From Osedax symbiont Rs1 (GTDB taxonomy: Bacteria; Pseudomonadota; Gammaproteobacteria; Pseudomonadales; Balneatricaceae): a stretch of DNA of 64,000 nucleotides. Position 1 is the first letter of the stretch; every line of letters begins with the position of its first letter. Below are positions 37,801 to 45,094 of this stretch, piece by piece. The stretch covers positions 30,174 to 94,173 of the forward strand of contig ASZJ01000110.1 of the NCBI GenBank assembly GCA_000416275.1. Reading direction: 5' to 3'. The position numbers were made by a program, and so were the translations under genes. The notes beneath the pieces are model-generated. The model was not told the DNA's origin. It saw only the letters and a list, made by a program, of their open reading frames with translations, and did no database searches.

Positions 37801-40046
37801 TGACCGATAACTACCCCGTCTCGTAAAATATTCAACACTTCATTGGCCGCCAGAGCTGTGCTTAAAGTGCCGATCAGCTCTGGTGTAGTATCGTTGCTGC
37901 TATCATTGTGAGCCAGGTTGTTGGTGCTGGGCAGGAGATCATCTAAAATGTCGGTAATAACAACCATCTGCGTGGGGGCGGTGGCATTGGTATTAAAATT
38001 ATAACTATTGCTCAGGCCCCCGGTATTGCCTGCGAGGTCGATAACTTGCGCGGTGTAATTATAGCTAGTTGCATCGGACAAACCGCTGTCATTAAAGCTC
38101 CAGGTTAAGCCGGCAATGGTGGCTTGGCCAAGTAGTGTGCCGTCTCGATAGATGTTGAGTACTTCACCGGCACTAAGGGAGTTACTTAGAGTACCGATAA
38201 TTTCAGGTGCAAGATCATTGCTGTAGTCACCGTTGGCGACACTGCCGGTGTTAGGTGCAATGTCATCATTGATGTCGGTAATGCTAATCACTTGCGTGGG
38301 ACTAGAAGTATCGATGTTTATCGTATGGCTGGTGGATAAGGGCCCCAAATTGCCCGCCGCATCGCTAACTTGCGTGGTATAACTGTAACTATTACCGTCG
38401 ACCAAAGCGCTGTCATTGAAGCTCCAGTTGTTACCGGTGATGGTCGCTTGACCGATAATGATCCCATCTCTGAGGATGTTGAGTACTTCGCCGGACGCTA
38501 AGGTTGCATTTAACGTGCCGTTTAACTCAGGGCTAAGGTCATTGCTAAAACCGTTATTGAGGATTGCACCCAGCAGCGGTGCAACATTATCCTGGATATC
38601 AGTAATGTTACCTGTCTGGGTGGGAGCCGTAGTATCAATGTTGATCGTATACAAGTTAGAAAGTGGGCCTAAATTACTTGCCGGATCAATTATTTGCGCG
38701 CTGTAGTCGTAACTGTTGCCATCGAGCAAGCCTGAATCAGTATAGCGCCAATTAGTACCTGTGACAGTCGCCTGACCGATAACGACCCCGTCTCGTAAAA
38801 TATTAAGCACTTCATTGGCCGCCAGAGCCGTGCTTAAAGTGCCAAGTAGCTCAGGTGTAGTATCATTGCTGCTATCATCGTGAGCCAGATTGCCGGTGCT
38901 GGGTAGAATATCATCCAGAATATCGGTAATAATTACCGTCTGCATGGGGGCGGTGGCATCAGTATTAAAATTATAACTATTGCTTAGTCCGCCGATATTA
39001 CCCGCGAGGTCGATAACTTGCGCGGTGTAATTATAGCTAGTTGCATCGGACAAACCGCTGTCATTAAAGCTCCAAGTTAAGCCGACAGTGGTGGCTTTAC
39101 CAAGTAATGTACCGTCTCTATAAATGTTGACTACTTCACCCGTACCCAGGGAGCTACTTAGAGTGCCGATAATTTTAGGTGCGAGATCATTACTGTCGTC
39201 ACCGTCGGCGACACTACCGATTTTTGGTGCTATATCATCAGTGATATCGGTAATGTTAATGATTTGTGCGGGATCAATAGTATCAATATTTATACTGTAG
39301 ACGGCGGACAGAGGACTTAATCGCCCATCGGTACTCACTACTTGCACAGTGTAGTGATATTGATGGCCTGTTTCTAATGCACTGTCTTGGTAATTCCAAG
39401 TGGTATTAGACAGCGTCGCTTTGCCAATTGGGATGCCATTGCGCAACACCACTAACTCCTCAATTGCGGTAAGTTTTTGTGATAAAATTCCGCGTAATAC
39501 TGGTGAGGTATCATTGCTAAAACCATTGTTTATGATGTGTAGAGAGGCTGGGTGTGGATTCTTGAAAATTCCTGATATTGATGCTTCAGTTGTTGGAGGG
39601 GCCTTGGCTGGATCGCTTAATAAGCCTGGCTCGAGTCGAATTGAATCGCTTTGTGATAAAGGGTCAAACCCAGCGGTCGGGTCTATTTCTTGTGCACTTC
39701 GAACGATAAAGGTGAAATTTGAGTGATGTTCTCTGGAAGGATTTAAAAAATCATATGGATCGAGATGATAAGTTAAGCTAGCCACTGCATCAGTATGAAG
39801 AAAGTCAAAATGACTAGAGGTATCTGAAGTTACATATTTGGACAACAGTACTTGATGTAAGCTTTGCTTGAAAGTCAGAGTTTCGCCATTGTAGAGTTTA
39901 ACCTCCAGTGTCGAATCGGCGCCTAGGTCAATATCGTCATCCTCAAAAATGGTTTCCCCAAGATGTAAAACTCTACTCACTCCGGCAGAGCCTGTGGCGA
40001 CAACAATGCCTGTTTGTAAACTAACTATACCAATACCAATACGCAT
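31869..40046 (-). CDS. Giant Ig-like repeat surface protein with T1SS-type retention module
   Basis: A 2,725-aa protein. Residues about 1-60 resemble the N-terminal retention module of type I-secreted LapA-like adhesins (SLQTGIVVATGSAG, then GETIFEDDDIDLG). After a linker come 18 repeats of 108 aa with Ig-like features (ITDIxDD, SNDxxPxLxGTL, LNILRDGxxIGQA, WSFNDS, YTAQVxDxAGN, INIDT), then a related Big-type domain (TLGTVQDNVGAGQGS). A C-terminal module (PLILDLGGNGIETL) follows with several DxNxDG calcium-binding loops. No RTX nonapeptides and no T1SS or LapDG genes are nearby, so export by an unlinked T1SS is inference. The start at 40046 was chosen because the longer frame runs into a dispersed repeat element and AAGTGAAAAG precedes this ATG. 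Confidence 0.88.
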   Translation of the reverse strand: MRIGIGIVSLQTGIVVATGSAGVSRVLHLGETIFEDDDIDLGADSTLEVKLYNGETLTFKQSLHQVLLSKYVTSDTSSHFDFLHTDAVASLTYHLDPYDFLNPSREHHSNFTFIVRSAQEIDPTAGFDPLSQSDSIRLEPGLLSDPAKAPPTTEASISGIFKNPHPASLHIINNGFSNDTSPVLRGILSQKLTAIEELVVLRNGIPIGKATLSNTTWNYQDSALETGHQYHYTVQVVSTDGRLSPLSAVYSINIDTIDPAQIINITDITDDIAPKIGSVADGDDSNDLAPKIIGTLSSSLGTGEVVNIYRDGTLLGKATTVGLTWSFNDSGLSDATSYNYTAQVIDLAGNIGGLSNSYNFNTDATAPMQTVIITDILDDILPSTGNLAHDDSSNDTTPELLGTLSTALAANEVLNILRDGVVIGQATVTGTNWRYTDSGLLDGNSYDYSAQIIDPASNLGPLSNLYTINIDTTAPTQTGNITDIQDNVAPLLGAILNNGFSNDLSPELNGTLNATLASGEVLNILRDGIIIGQATITGNNWSFNDSALVDGNSYSYTTQVSDAAGNLGPLSTSHTINIDTSSPTQVISITDINDDIAPNTGSVANGDYSNDLAPEIIGTLSNSLSAGEVLNIYRDGTLLGQATIAGLTWSFNDSGLSDATSYNYTAQVIDLAGNTGGLSNSYNFNTNATAPTQMVVITDILDDLLPSTNNLAHNDSSNDTTPELIGTLSTALAANEVLNILRDGVVIGQAIVTGTNWRYTDAGLLDGNSYDYSAQIIDAASNLGTLSNLYTINIDTTAPTQIGNITDIQDNVAPLLGAILNNGFSNDLSPELNGTLTAVLAAGEVLNILRDGVIIGQATITGNNWSFNDSALIDGNSYSYTTQVSDAAGNVGPLSTSHTINIDTSSPTQVISITDINDDIAPNTGSVANGDYSNDLAPEIIGTLSSSLSADELVNIYRDGTLLGQATITGLTWSFNDSGLSDATSYNYTAQVIDLAGNTGGLSNSYNFNTDTSTPTQTVIITDILDDLLPSTNNLAHNDSSNDTTPELIGTLSAALATNEVLNILRDGVVIGQAIVTGTNWRYTDSGLLDGNSYDYSAQINDAAGNLGTLSNLYTINIDTTAPTQIGNITDIQDNVAPLLGAILNNGFSNDLSPELNGTLTAALAAGEVLNILRDGVIIGQATITGNNWNFDDSALVDGNSYSYTTQVSDAAGNLGPLSTSHTINIDTSNPTQIISITDINDDIAPYTGSVADGGDSNDLAPEITGTLSSSLSTGEVVNIYRDGTLLGQATIAGLTWSFNDSGLSDATSYNYTAQIIDLAGNLGGLSNSYNFNTDTTAPTQTVTITDIQDDVTPITGTISNGGISNDDAPLLNGALSALLQVGESVQILRNSTVIGTATVTGLSWSFNDSALVDGNSYSYQAQVIDSAGNLAALSANYTVTIDTSAPTQTVNIINITDDVSPFLGPVGHNGTTNDTAPLLSGTLSSLLNAGELLDIIRDSTVIGQAIVTGLTWSFNDSALSNGTSYNYRAQVRDNSGNLGPLANTFTLNIDTLAPAQTVTITDILDNVLPSINNVAHNDSSNDTTPELIGTLSTALATNEVLNILRDGVVIGQAIVTGTNWRYTDAGLLDGNSYDYSAQIIDAASNLGTLSNLYTINIDTTAPTQTGNITDIQDNVAPLLGAILNNSFSNDLSPELNGTLTAALAAGEVLNILRDGVIIGQATITGNNWSFDDSALVDGNSYSYTTQVSDAAGNLGPLSTSHTINIDTSNPTQIISITDINDDIAPYTGSVADGGDSNDLAPEITGTLSSSLSTGEVVNIYRDGTLLGQATIAGLTWSFNDSGLSDATSYNYTAQIIDLAGNLGGLSNSYNFNTDTTAPTQTVTITDIQDNVAPITGTISNGGISNDNAPVLNGTLNAPLNTGEVVNILRFGVVIGQAIVTGTNWSYSDLGLVDGNNYIYNAQVADAAANLGVISASYAINIDTSSPVQTSNIVSIQDDLAPIISGIANGGITNDTSPLLNGTLSAILAAGEFLNVLRNGTVIGQAVVASTSWSFSDNALVDANTYTYTTQVIDAAGNSGVLSNAYSITIDTTAPSQVVTITDIQDDVAPNTGSIASGGSSNDLAPQLIGILDSGLAGSEVINILRDGVIVGQASVSGLNWTFNDIGLADQSSFTYTAVIVDGAGNTGTVSNSYNFNTDAVATAAPTLGTVQDNVGAGQGSLNNGATTDDAKPTVNVLLPAGAVAGDTLALYNGATLIGTHTITAGEITSGTASVEPSGNLTDATHTLSTAIIDAAGNRSPNSASISLTVDTYNEAAAFLAAVTAGAARWGGHGGSHITDPYVNVLALPAGSVVKLYVANNKVGETSISVDGWSAHLTVSGSFAVSSGQYVHATVTYNGVTRTVHTGHVFMNPGNTDISFSSPLILDLGGNGIETLNYSSGVLFDINADGKTEQTGWVGASDALLVLDLNQDGLINDASELFGEHMLKQDGSKASDGFDALAQYDSNQDGVIDNQDQIYSQLLLWVDSNSDGISQADELFTLEQRGITQLNLFSERVNQNNNGNLTALEGYYLDNDGNRQLLSDVWFSYIENNSAANQSDNLILDAADNVLAISEAIDKLQFSGIDISPLQSFDYLHYYNKDASISLDDLLESSSNSEINADSAAAIFRYVFTHYSANSLLSSDDDNLVSQTSETRPLYLQNLALFSTEQHQIIDALLAEVASES
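33426..39257 (-). repeat. Array of 18 repeats of 324 bp with higher-order structure
   Basis: The unit is 324 bp (108 codons). Reading from the N-terminus, types B-C-A recur three times, making a 972-bp super-unit. Then come B, two divergent units, then C-A-B and three further divergent units. The block near 34381-35340 matches 36001-36960 at an offset of exactly 1,620 bp (five units) with only scattered differences. The near-identity points to recent duplication or gene conversion. Boundaries are approximate to a few bases. Confidence 0.9.
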
Positions 40047-40098
40047 ACTTTTCACTTCTGTATTATTTAAACTGAATCCGAAAGGGCAGTTAACTAAT

Positions 40099-40260
40099 AC
40101 CTGAATCCGTGACTTCAAAGTGAATACAGAGTGTAAGATATTGGTTTTACAGTGGAATTGAAAAATCTTAGCTGCACCCGTAGGTTCAGCGGGTATTTTT
40201 CTAACCGTTGTAAAATCAAGAGCTTGCGCTATGTGGTGCTGTGAAGTCACTGATTCAGGT
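40099..40260 (-). repeat. Dispersed inverted-repeat element, full copy 4
   Basis: A 162-bp element with terminal inverted repeats ACCTGAATCCGTGACTTCA (40099-40117) and its near-complement ending at 40260. Read on the minus strand it aligns along its length with the copy at 14274. It has a central hairpin ACCCG / CGGGT. It lies immediately upstream of the giant protein gene. Confidence 0.85.
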
Positions 40261-40650
40261 AATAATTAAGTATAGGAGTCGTTGTGACTTTTTGCGTAGT
40301 CGACAAGGTTAATAAAAGTGTAAAATTTTCTTTAGGGATTCTCTGAAAAAGTCAGTTAATAGAGAGGGGGAGTTGAATGACTGTTCAAGATTAAGAGGAT
40401 AGGAGATATAGAGGACAACTAATTATAAATAGCTTGGCCTGAGCCGTGACATTTTAGCGAGGATCACTTTACTGAAATAATTTCGGATAAAATTGACTGG
40501 AGACAAAATTTAATCAAAATACTTACAATTCAAAAGTGTAAGGTCGCATAATGATTAAATATTAGCCGTAGAAGGGGCGCGAAAATCACGTCGTGAATCA
40601 AAATGACTACGTCAGAAAATAGTTAAAAAATTAAAACTTGGAGAAATACA
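40261..40650. other. Intergenic region giant gene-osmC
   Basis: Together with the repeat element, about 600 bases separate the two divergent genes. I see no coding frame, clear promoter or structured RNA here apart from the ribosome site GGAG before the osmC start. Confidence 0.5.
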
Positions 40651-41094
40651 TTGTCAGATATAAAGTTTAGTGTCCTTGGATATTCTGAATCTTCGGCACG
40701 AATTGCCGTTAAAGCGCGTGATTTTAATATTATCATCGATGAGCCAGCATCCTTTGGCGGTGAGGATAAAGGACCAAATCCGGTTGAATATTTATTGAGT
40801 TCGATTGTTGGATGCCTGAATGTTACCGGTCATTTAGTGGCAGAGGAAATGGGCTTTACGATTAAAAATTTGCAAATAAAAGCTTCGGGAAGCTTAAATC
40901 CTGCTCGCTTATTCGGTAAAGAGACTAGCGATCGCACAGGCTTCAAAGGAATAGACATCGAACTATTAGTCGATGCTGACACTGATGCAACAACACTGCA
41001 ACAGTGGCTGCAAAAAATTGAACTGCGCTGTCCAGTATCAGATAATCTTGCGCACGATACACCTACAGCATTGTCGCTCAAACTCGCAGAATAG
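40651..41094 (+). CDS. OsmC family peroxiredoxin-like protein
   Basis: A 147-aa OsmC/Ohr superfamily protein. The two redox cysteines are visible: Cys55 in SSIVGCLNVTGHLVAEEMG and Cys127 in LRCPVSDNL. The family reduces organic or inorganic peroxides with dithiol donors in the cytoplasm. The start is TTG, chosen because CTTGGAG lies eight bases upstream and the N-terminus fits the family. It is a single gene; the next gene is convergent. Confidence 0.87.
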   Translation: MSDIKFSVLGYSESSARIAVKARDFNIIIDEPASFGGEDKGPNPVEYLLSSIVGCLNVTGHLVAEEMGFTIKNLQIKASGSLNPARLFGKETSDRTGFKGIDIELLVDADTDATTLQQWLQKIELRCPVSDNLAHDTPTALSLKLAE

Positions 41095-41154
41095 ACGTAC
41101 AAGCATTGTCTGAAGGCGGTAATTTGCTGGTTGCGCTTCAGCTAGTGCTGCTAT

Positions 41155-41643
41155 TTAAGGTGCATCTATTTTGTCACTGATTTTTTTTGCGCTAGCTGTT
41201 TGCTTATCCAGCTGTGTAAAATGGCTTTTAAGAATGTGATTGCTGGGCATATCAATAAACTGGGTAGCCTCAGGCACGGTCTGGTAAGCGGTTTTCATTT
41301 CCGTCGCCGTTAATGGGCGAATCCCATTTTCAGTTAATCGACCGCCGCACACGTGATCGATAATTATTTTATATTCGCCTAATATAATTTCAGAAGCATT
41401 ATATTGGCGGACTATGATAGCCCCCGTACCTTTCATTCCCTGATATAAAGCCATCTTTATCAGACCTATATCCGTTTCTAAACCGACTTTTTCTCTGTCA
41501 TCTAGATAGCGCAGTAAAGTACCATCCGCCTTGACTCCAAAATGATAGTGATCATCGGCGCAGGTAATATTGATACGCTTATCACCTTCTAAGTACTCGG
41601 CGAGGTCAACTAAATAGGAAAATGCTTGATCAATAAACGACAT
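41155..41643 (-). CDS. Hypothetical protein, 162 aa
   Basis: I do not recognise this protein. It has no signal peptide or membrane segment. The first two-thirds look globular with alternating beta strands (RINITCADDHYHFGVKADGTLLRYL ... GTGAIIVRQYNASEIILGEYKIIIDHVCGG). The C-terminus is Lys/Thr-rich and probably flexible. It is convergent with osmC, and the MFS gene upstream points the same way across 232 bases. Codon use is like its neighbours. The start at 41643 is the only plausible ATG. Confidence 0.7.
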   Translation of the reverse strand: MSFIDQAFSYLVDLAEYLEGDKRINITCADDHYHFGVKADGTLLRYLDDREKVGLETDIGLIKMALYQGMKGTGAIIVRQYNASEIILGEYKIIIDHVCGGRLTENGIRPLTATEMKTAYQTVPEATQFIDMPSNHILKSHFTQLDKQTASAKKISDKIDAP

Positions 41644-41875
41644 ATGAATTCTCTATACAACAAATTAAACAGTGTAAACGTGAGGTTTGAATTAACAAGA
41701 TAGTAAATTTCTGTGAAAAATCAAAGGTTTTATAAGTCCACTTTAATAAATATCTCGATGTATTGCCAGCTATTCGCCAAGGCTTAAGCAATAGTCAGCA
41801 AATATCCAACAGCGCTTTATGAAAAATACCCATGTAGTGTCGTATTCCACTTAAGTGTGTCAGCAATAGGCTTAT

Positions 41876-43114
41876 TCAAATTGGAGTCGCATGCTTTAGC
41901 TTACTCTTCTCAGCTGAATAGACTAAATAGCAGCCAATGATTGCGGCACAGATAAAGCCAATCGCTAAAGGTATTGTAGTCTGGTTATAAAAGCGTCCGG
42001 CTATCACTGAAAAAATAACTGACACTAGGCTCGAGGAAGAGGCAATGATGGAAGCACCTAATCCCGCAGCTTTGCCGAGCGTTTCCATAGCCATTGCCGT
42101 TAAGTTGCCGAATAAAATTCCTATACAGCAAAAGCATAAAAAGCTAATCGACATAAACCAAAATAATGGGGGCTTTCCCGCGCTAAGTATACTGACTAGT
42201 AACAGTAAACTACTGAAACAACCTAAGGCTAGCAAAGCGCTAATGGAAAGCCGATACATGCCATATTTCATCACCAGCTTACCGTTGAGAAAAGAAGATA
42301 CGCCCACACCTGAGGCAAGAATGGCGAAATACAAGGGGAAGAGATCTACAATATTGTAGATGTCTTGGAATATCGATTGCGCCATGCCAATGTAGAGCAA
42401 TAATGCGCCGAACAATATCCCAGCGGTGACCGCATAAGCCATGATCGTCGGTTTGAATAAAATACTTTTGGAGGCCTTGGCGATAGCTTTAAGAGAAAAA
42501 GGTATGCGGTTTTCCTCACTGAGGGTCTCGTTCTGACGAATCGAAAACCAGATGCCGATCGATACAGTCATCAATAGAAAAAAAGCAAAAATTGTTTGCC
42601 AGGTTGCAAAGGTGATAATTAACTGACCTAAAGCGGGAGCAAGCATCGGCACTAGGATAAAAAACATCATGATAAAAGACATAATCCGTGCCATAGAGGC
42701 GCCGGTATATTGATCTCTGATCAGGGCGCGAGAAGCTATTTTAGGGCCGGAGACTCCGACACCTTGGATAACTCTACCTATTAACAGCCATTCAAAAGAT
42801 TGGGCGGTCATCGAAACGATACAGCCAATACAGAAAATACCCATCCCTAGCAATATAGCGAATTTTCTGCCTTTAGTATCAGATAGAGGACCAAAGACTA
42901 ACTCGCCAAAGACCATGCCCAAGATTAATGCACTGATGACTAGCTGGGTATCTTTGGAGTCCCCCAGGGCATAGCTTGCGGCAATAGCGGGAAAAGCGGG
43001 CAACATGGTATCTATAGAAAGTGCCACTAATGACGTCAGTAAGGCAAAAAGCGAGATAAACTCGAATGGGCCTAATTGCATTTTTTTTGTGGTTTGGTTG
43101 AGCGGCGAATTCAT
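41876..43114 (-). CDS. Bcr/CflA family multidrug efflux MFS transporter
   Basis: A 412-aa, 12-helix major facilitator protein. The first helices carry the Bcr/CflA pattern (SIDTMLPAFPAIAASYALGD, FGELVFGPLSDTKGRKFAILLG), including the DxxGRK loop between helices 2 and 3. The segment RVIQGVGVSGPKIASRALIRDQYTG is also typical. It is a proton-driven drug exporter of the inner membrane. The substrate is unknown. An 18-bp perfect palindrome lies about 210 bases upstream. Confidence 0.9.
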   Translation of the reverse strand: MNSPLNQTTKKMQLGPFEFISLFALLTSLVALSIDTMLPAFPAIAASYALGDSKDTQLVISALILGMVFGELVFGPLSDTKGRKFAILLGMGIFCIGCIVSMTAQSFEWLLIGRVIQGVGVSGPKIASRALIRDQYTGASMARIMSFIMMFFILVPMLAPALGQLIITFATWQTIFAFFLLMTVSIGIWFSIRQNETLSEENRIPFSLKAIAKASKSILFKPTIMAYAVTAGILFGALLLYIGMAQSIFQDIYNIVDLFPLYFAILASGVGVSSFLNGKLVMKYGMYRLSISALLALGCFSSLLLLVSILSAGKPPLFWFMSISFLCFCCIGILFGNLTAMAMETLGKAAGLGASIIASSSSLVSVIFSVIAGRFYNQTTIPLAIGFICAAIIGCYLVYSAEKSKLKHATPI

Positions 43115-43628
43115 TATTTAGTACTCAATTTTGCTGGTATATTTAGTAGATGAAATGTTGCTATGCTAAGGAATTACTGTGCGTTGATGTGTTACTTGTG
43201 GAGACGTTTTCTAGAAAAATAGACCGCTAAGGCTGATTATTATACTGCAAATAATGCCAGTAAATAATGAAGTCTAAAGAAAGTTATAAATGCAGCTAGG
43301 GAGCGAATATATTAAATAGAAGTTATTGCATATGCAATAATAAATATTAAAAACCGCTGGTTAAAAATGGATCAGTTGATAGTTTTGAATTAATCGCTAA
43401 ATTCTACTCCTAAGTTTTAAAAAAGCTAGCTGGCAGATAAATTTTAAAAAACATTAGCTCTCTTATTAATGGTTTGGGCAGAGTTTTCTGAATAAAATGA
43501 GTAAGCTAGTCAGAGGTGCAAAAAGCATCCCCGATAATCAAAGTTTGTAGCTAATATGTTAATCATCTAAATGAGTCGGTGAAAGGGTTGTGGTAGTATG
43601 TGTCAGCCTAATACATGGAGAGAGCACC
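43115..43628. other. Intergenic region MFS gene-cysQ
   Basis: A 514-base AT-rich gap between divergent genes. I see no coding frame. An 18-bp perfect palindrome at 43323-43340 is the only clear structure. Confidence 0.5.
43323..43340. promoter_or_regulatory. Perfect 18-bp palindrome, possible operator
   Basis: TTATTGCATATGCAATAA reads the same on both strands without mismatch or spacer. It lies between the divergent MFS and cysQ genes, about 210 bases from the MFS start. A dimeric regulator site is possible but no regulator is identified. Confidence 0.35.
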
Positions 43629-44405
43629 TTGATTCAAGAGCAAATAAACTCACTGGCCAAGGTCGCAGGTCATAAAATCCTCAGTGTCTATCATGCTGAT
43701 TTCAGTGTTGAATATAAAAATGATCAAAGTCCGATTACTGCCGCGGATAAAATTGCCCACCAAATCATCTGTGCTGGTTTAAAGTTAATAGCGCCCAATA
43801 TCCCGATCTTATCTGAAGAATCCGCAGCGCAAGACATTGCCAATAGATTAAGCTGGTCTAGATACTGGTTAGTTGATCCATTAGATGGCACTAAAGAATT
43901 CGTTTCGCGCAATGGTGAGTTTACGGTTAACATCGCCCTGATTGATCATGGAATACCGATTTTTGGTGTGGTCTACGCACCGGTCTTGGATGTGATTTAT
44001 TGGGGAAGTGAAGCGGGAGCTTTTAAGCGACAGGGCGAGGGAGAAGCAGAAGCTATCCATGTATCCCCAACCCCCAGGCAGCAGGATAGGTGGCGGATTG
44101 TCGCCAGTAGATCTCATCAAAATATAGCCACCAAAGAGTATTTAGCACAATTTGCTAAGGTTGATCTGCTACATATGGGAAGCTCTTTAAAATTTTGTTT
44201 GATCGCGGAGGGCAAGGCTGATTTATATCCTAGATTGGCACCGACTAGTGAGTGGGATAGTGCTGCCGCCCAAGCAGTGGTTGAAGCCGCTGGTGGTTGT
44301 GTATTGGAGTATCCAAACTTACAGCCTTTGCGTTATAATCGAGGTAACACTCTGTTAAACCCAAATTTTATTGTCTGCACCGATACTCCGTTGAGTTGGG
44401 TTTAG
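43629..44405 (+). CDS. cysQ: 3'(2'),5'-bisphosphate nucleotidase CysQ
   Basis: A 258-aa inositol-monophosphatase-fold enzyme that dephosphorylates PAP (and PAPS), removing the by-product of sulfate assimilation. The metal-binding motifs are complete: EES (63-65), DPLDGTKEF (83-91) and EWDSAAAQAVVEAAGG near the end. The GDGT-like and LDGTKEF signature fits CysQ. The TTG start at 43629 was chosen because GGAGAG lies six to seven bases upstream; a GTG at 43590 is in frame but lacks a ribosome site. It serves as an in-window reference for the degenerate SuhB-like protein. Confidence 0.92.
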   Translation: MIQEQINSLAKVAGHKILSVYHADFSVEYKNDQSPITAADKIAHQIICAGLKLIAPNIPILSEESAAQDIANRLSWSRYWLVDPLDGTKEFVSRNGEFTVNIALIDHGIPIFGVVYAPVLDVIYWGSEAGAFKRQGEGEAEAIHVSPTPRQQDRWRIVASRSHQNIATKEYLAQFAKVDLLHMGSSLKFCLIAEGKADLYPRLAPTSEWDSAAAQAVVEAAGGCVLEYPNLQPLRYNRGNTLLNPNFIVCTDTPLSWV

Positions 44406-44446
44406 TCTAGACATAAATGATCACTTAATGAGTATGAAAACCGCTG

Positions 44447-44941
44447 ATGCTTATAACACTTTCAACTATTCTAAAAACGCCTAACATAAAGAGTATCGCC
44501 ACCCTTGCCTTCGGGCTAGTTTTGGCGATTATTTCCAGTAGTGCCAGTGCATTTTACTGTTCTATATTTGAGGGTAAGGATAGCAACATTCCCTCTTTTA
44601 AAACTGAAATAGCCGAAATGAAAAATATGGAGAAAAATGGTCGGCACATTAAGGTCTTGGTGCCTAGGCAAGGGCCAGTTCAAGAATTTAATTTAGCAGA
44701 GTATGTAGAAGGCTCGAGCTCGAATACAGAATTAAAACAGAAGTTGAAAAGAATTGCCGGCGGTACCGTGGTATATATTGATTTGTTCCCCATTGAAAAG
44801 CGCTATGAGATTCGCATTGGCCGATTAACTGAAAATTTTGAGAAGGTGATCAGTCCAACCGTATATGCAAATTTTGCCTATAATAATCAGCACAATGAGG
44901 TTTATGACTTACAAAGTAACGTGGCGGTTTATTGCAATTGA
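44447..44941 (+). CDS. Hypothetical exported protein, 164 aa
   Basis: I do not recognise the family. The N-terminus has a long signal peptide (hydrophobic core IATLAFGLVLAIISSSASA) with probable cleavage before FYCSIFEG. The mature part has one cysteine near its start and one as the penultimate residue, which could form a disulfide. It includes a beta-rich segment (GGTVVYIDLFPIEKRYEIRIGRL) resembling small periplasmic proteins. It follows cysQ in the same direction after 41 bases. The start has no strong ribosome site. Confidence 0.65.
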   Translation: MLITLSTILKTPNIKSIATLAFGLVLAIISSSASAFYCSIFEGKDSNIPSFKTEIAEMKNMEKNGRHIKVLVPRQGPVQEFNLAEYVEGSSSNTELKQKLKRIAGGTVVYIDLFPIEKRYEIRIGRLTENFEKVISPTVYANFAYNNQHNEVYDLQSNVAVYCN

Positions 44942-45094
44942 TTATATTTGATCAATAGCTACTGCGAGCAATCCGTCGCTGTATAGAGGGCAATTATTGC
45001 AGGCGACTGAAAACTGCTGGTGCGCCGATTATTTACTACAAAAGACTTGTCTATTTTCTGCTAGAATTTATCATAATCGCAGCTCGTAATTGCA

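Noticed and set aside
33426..39257. Regular DNA repeats that might suggest a CRISPR or satellite array
   Set aside because: The period is 324 bp with no spacers and the frame is open throughout; it is a protein repeat array.
32860..39726. Several open frames on the plus strand within the giant gene
   Set aside because: They recur with the repeats, are antisense to a well-supported coding frame, and lack ribosome sites.
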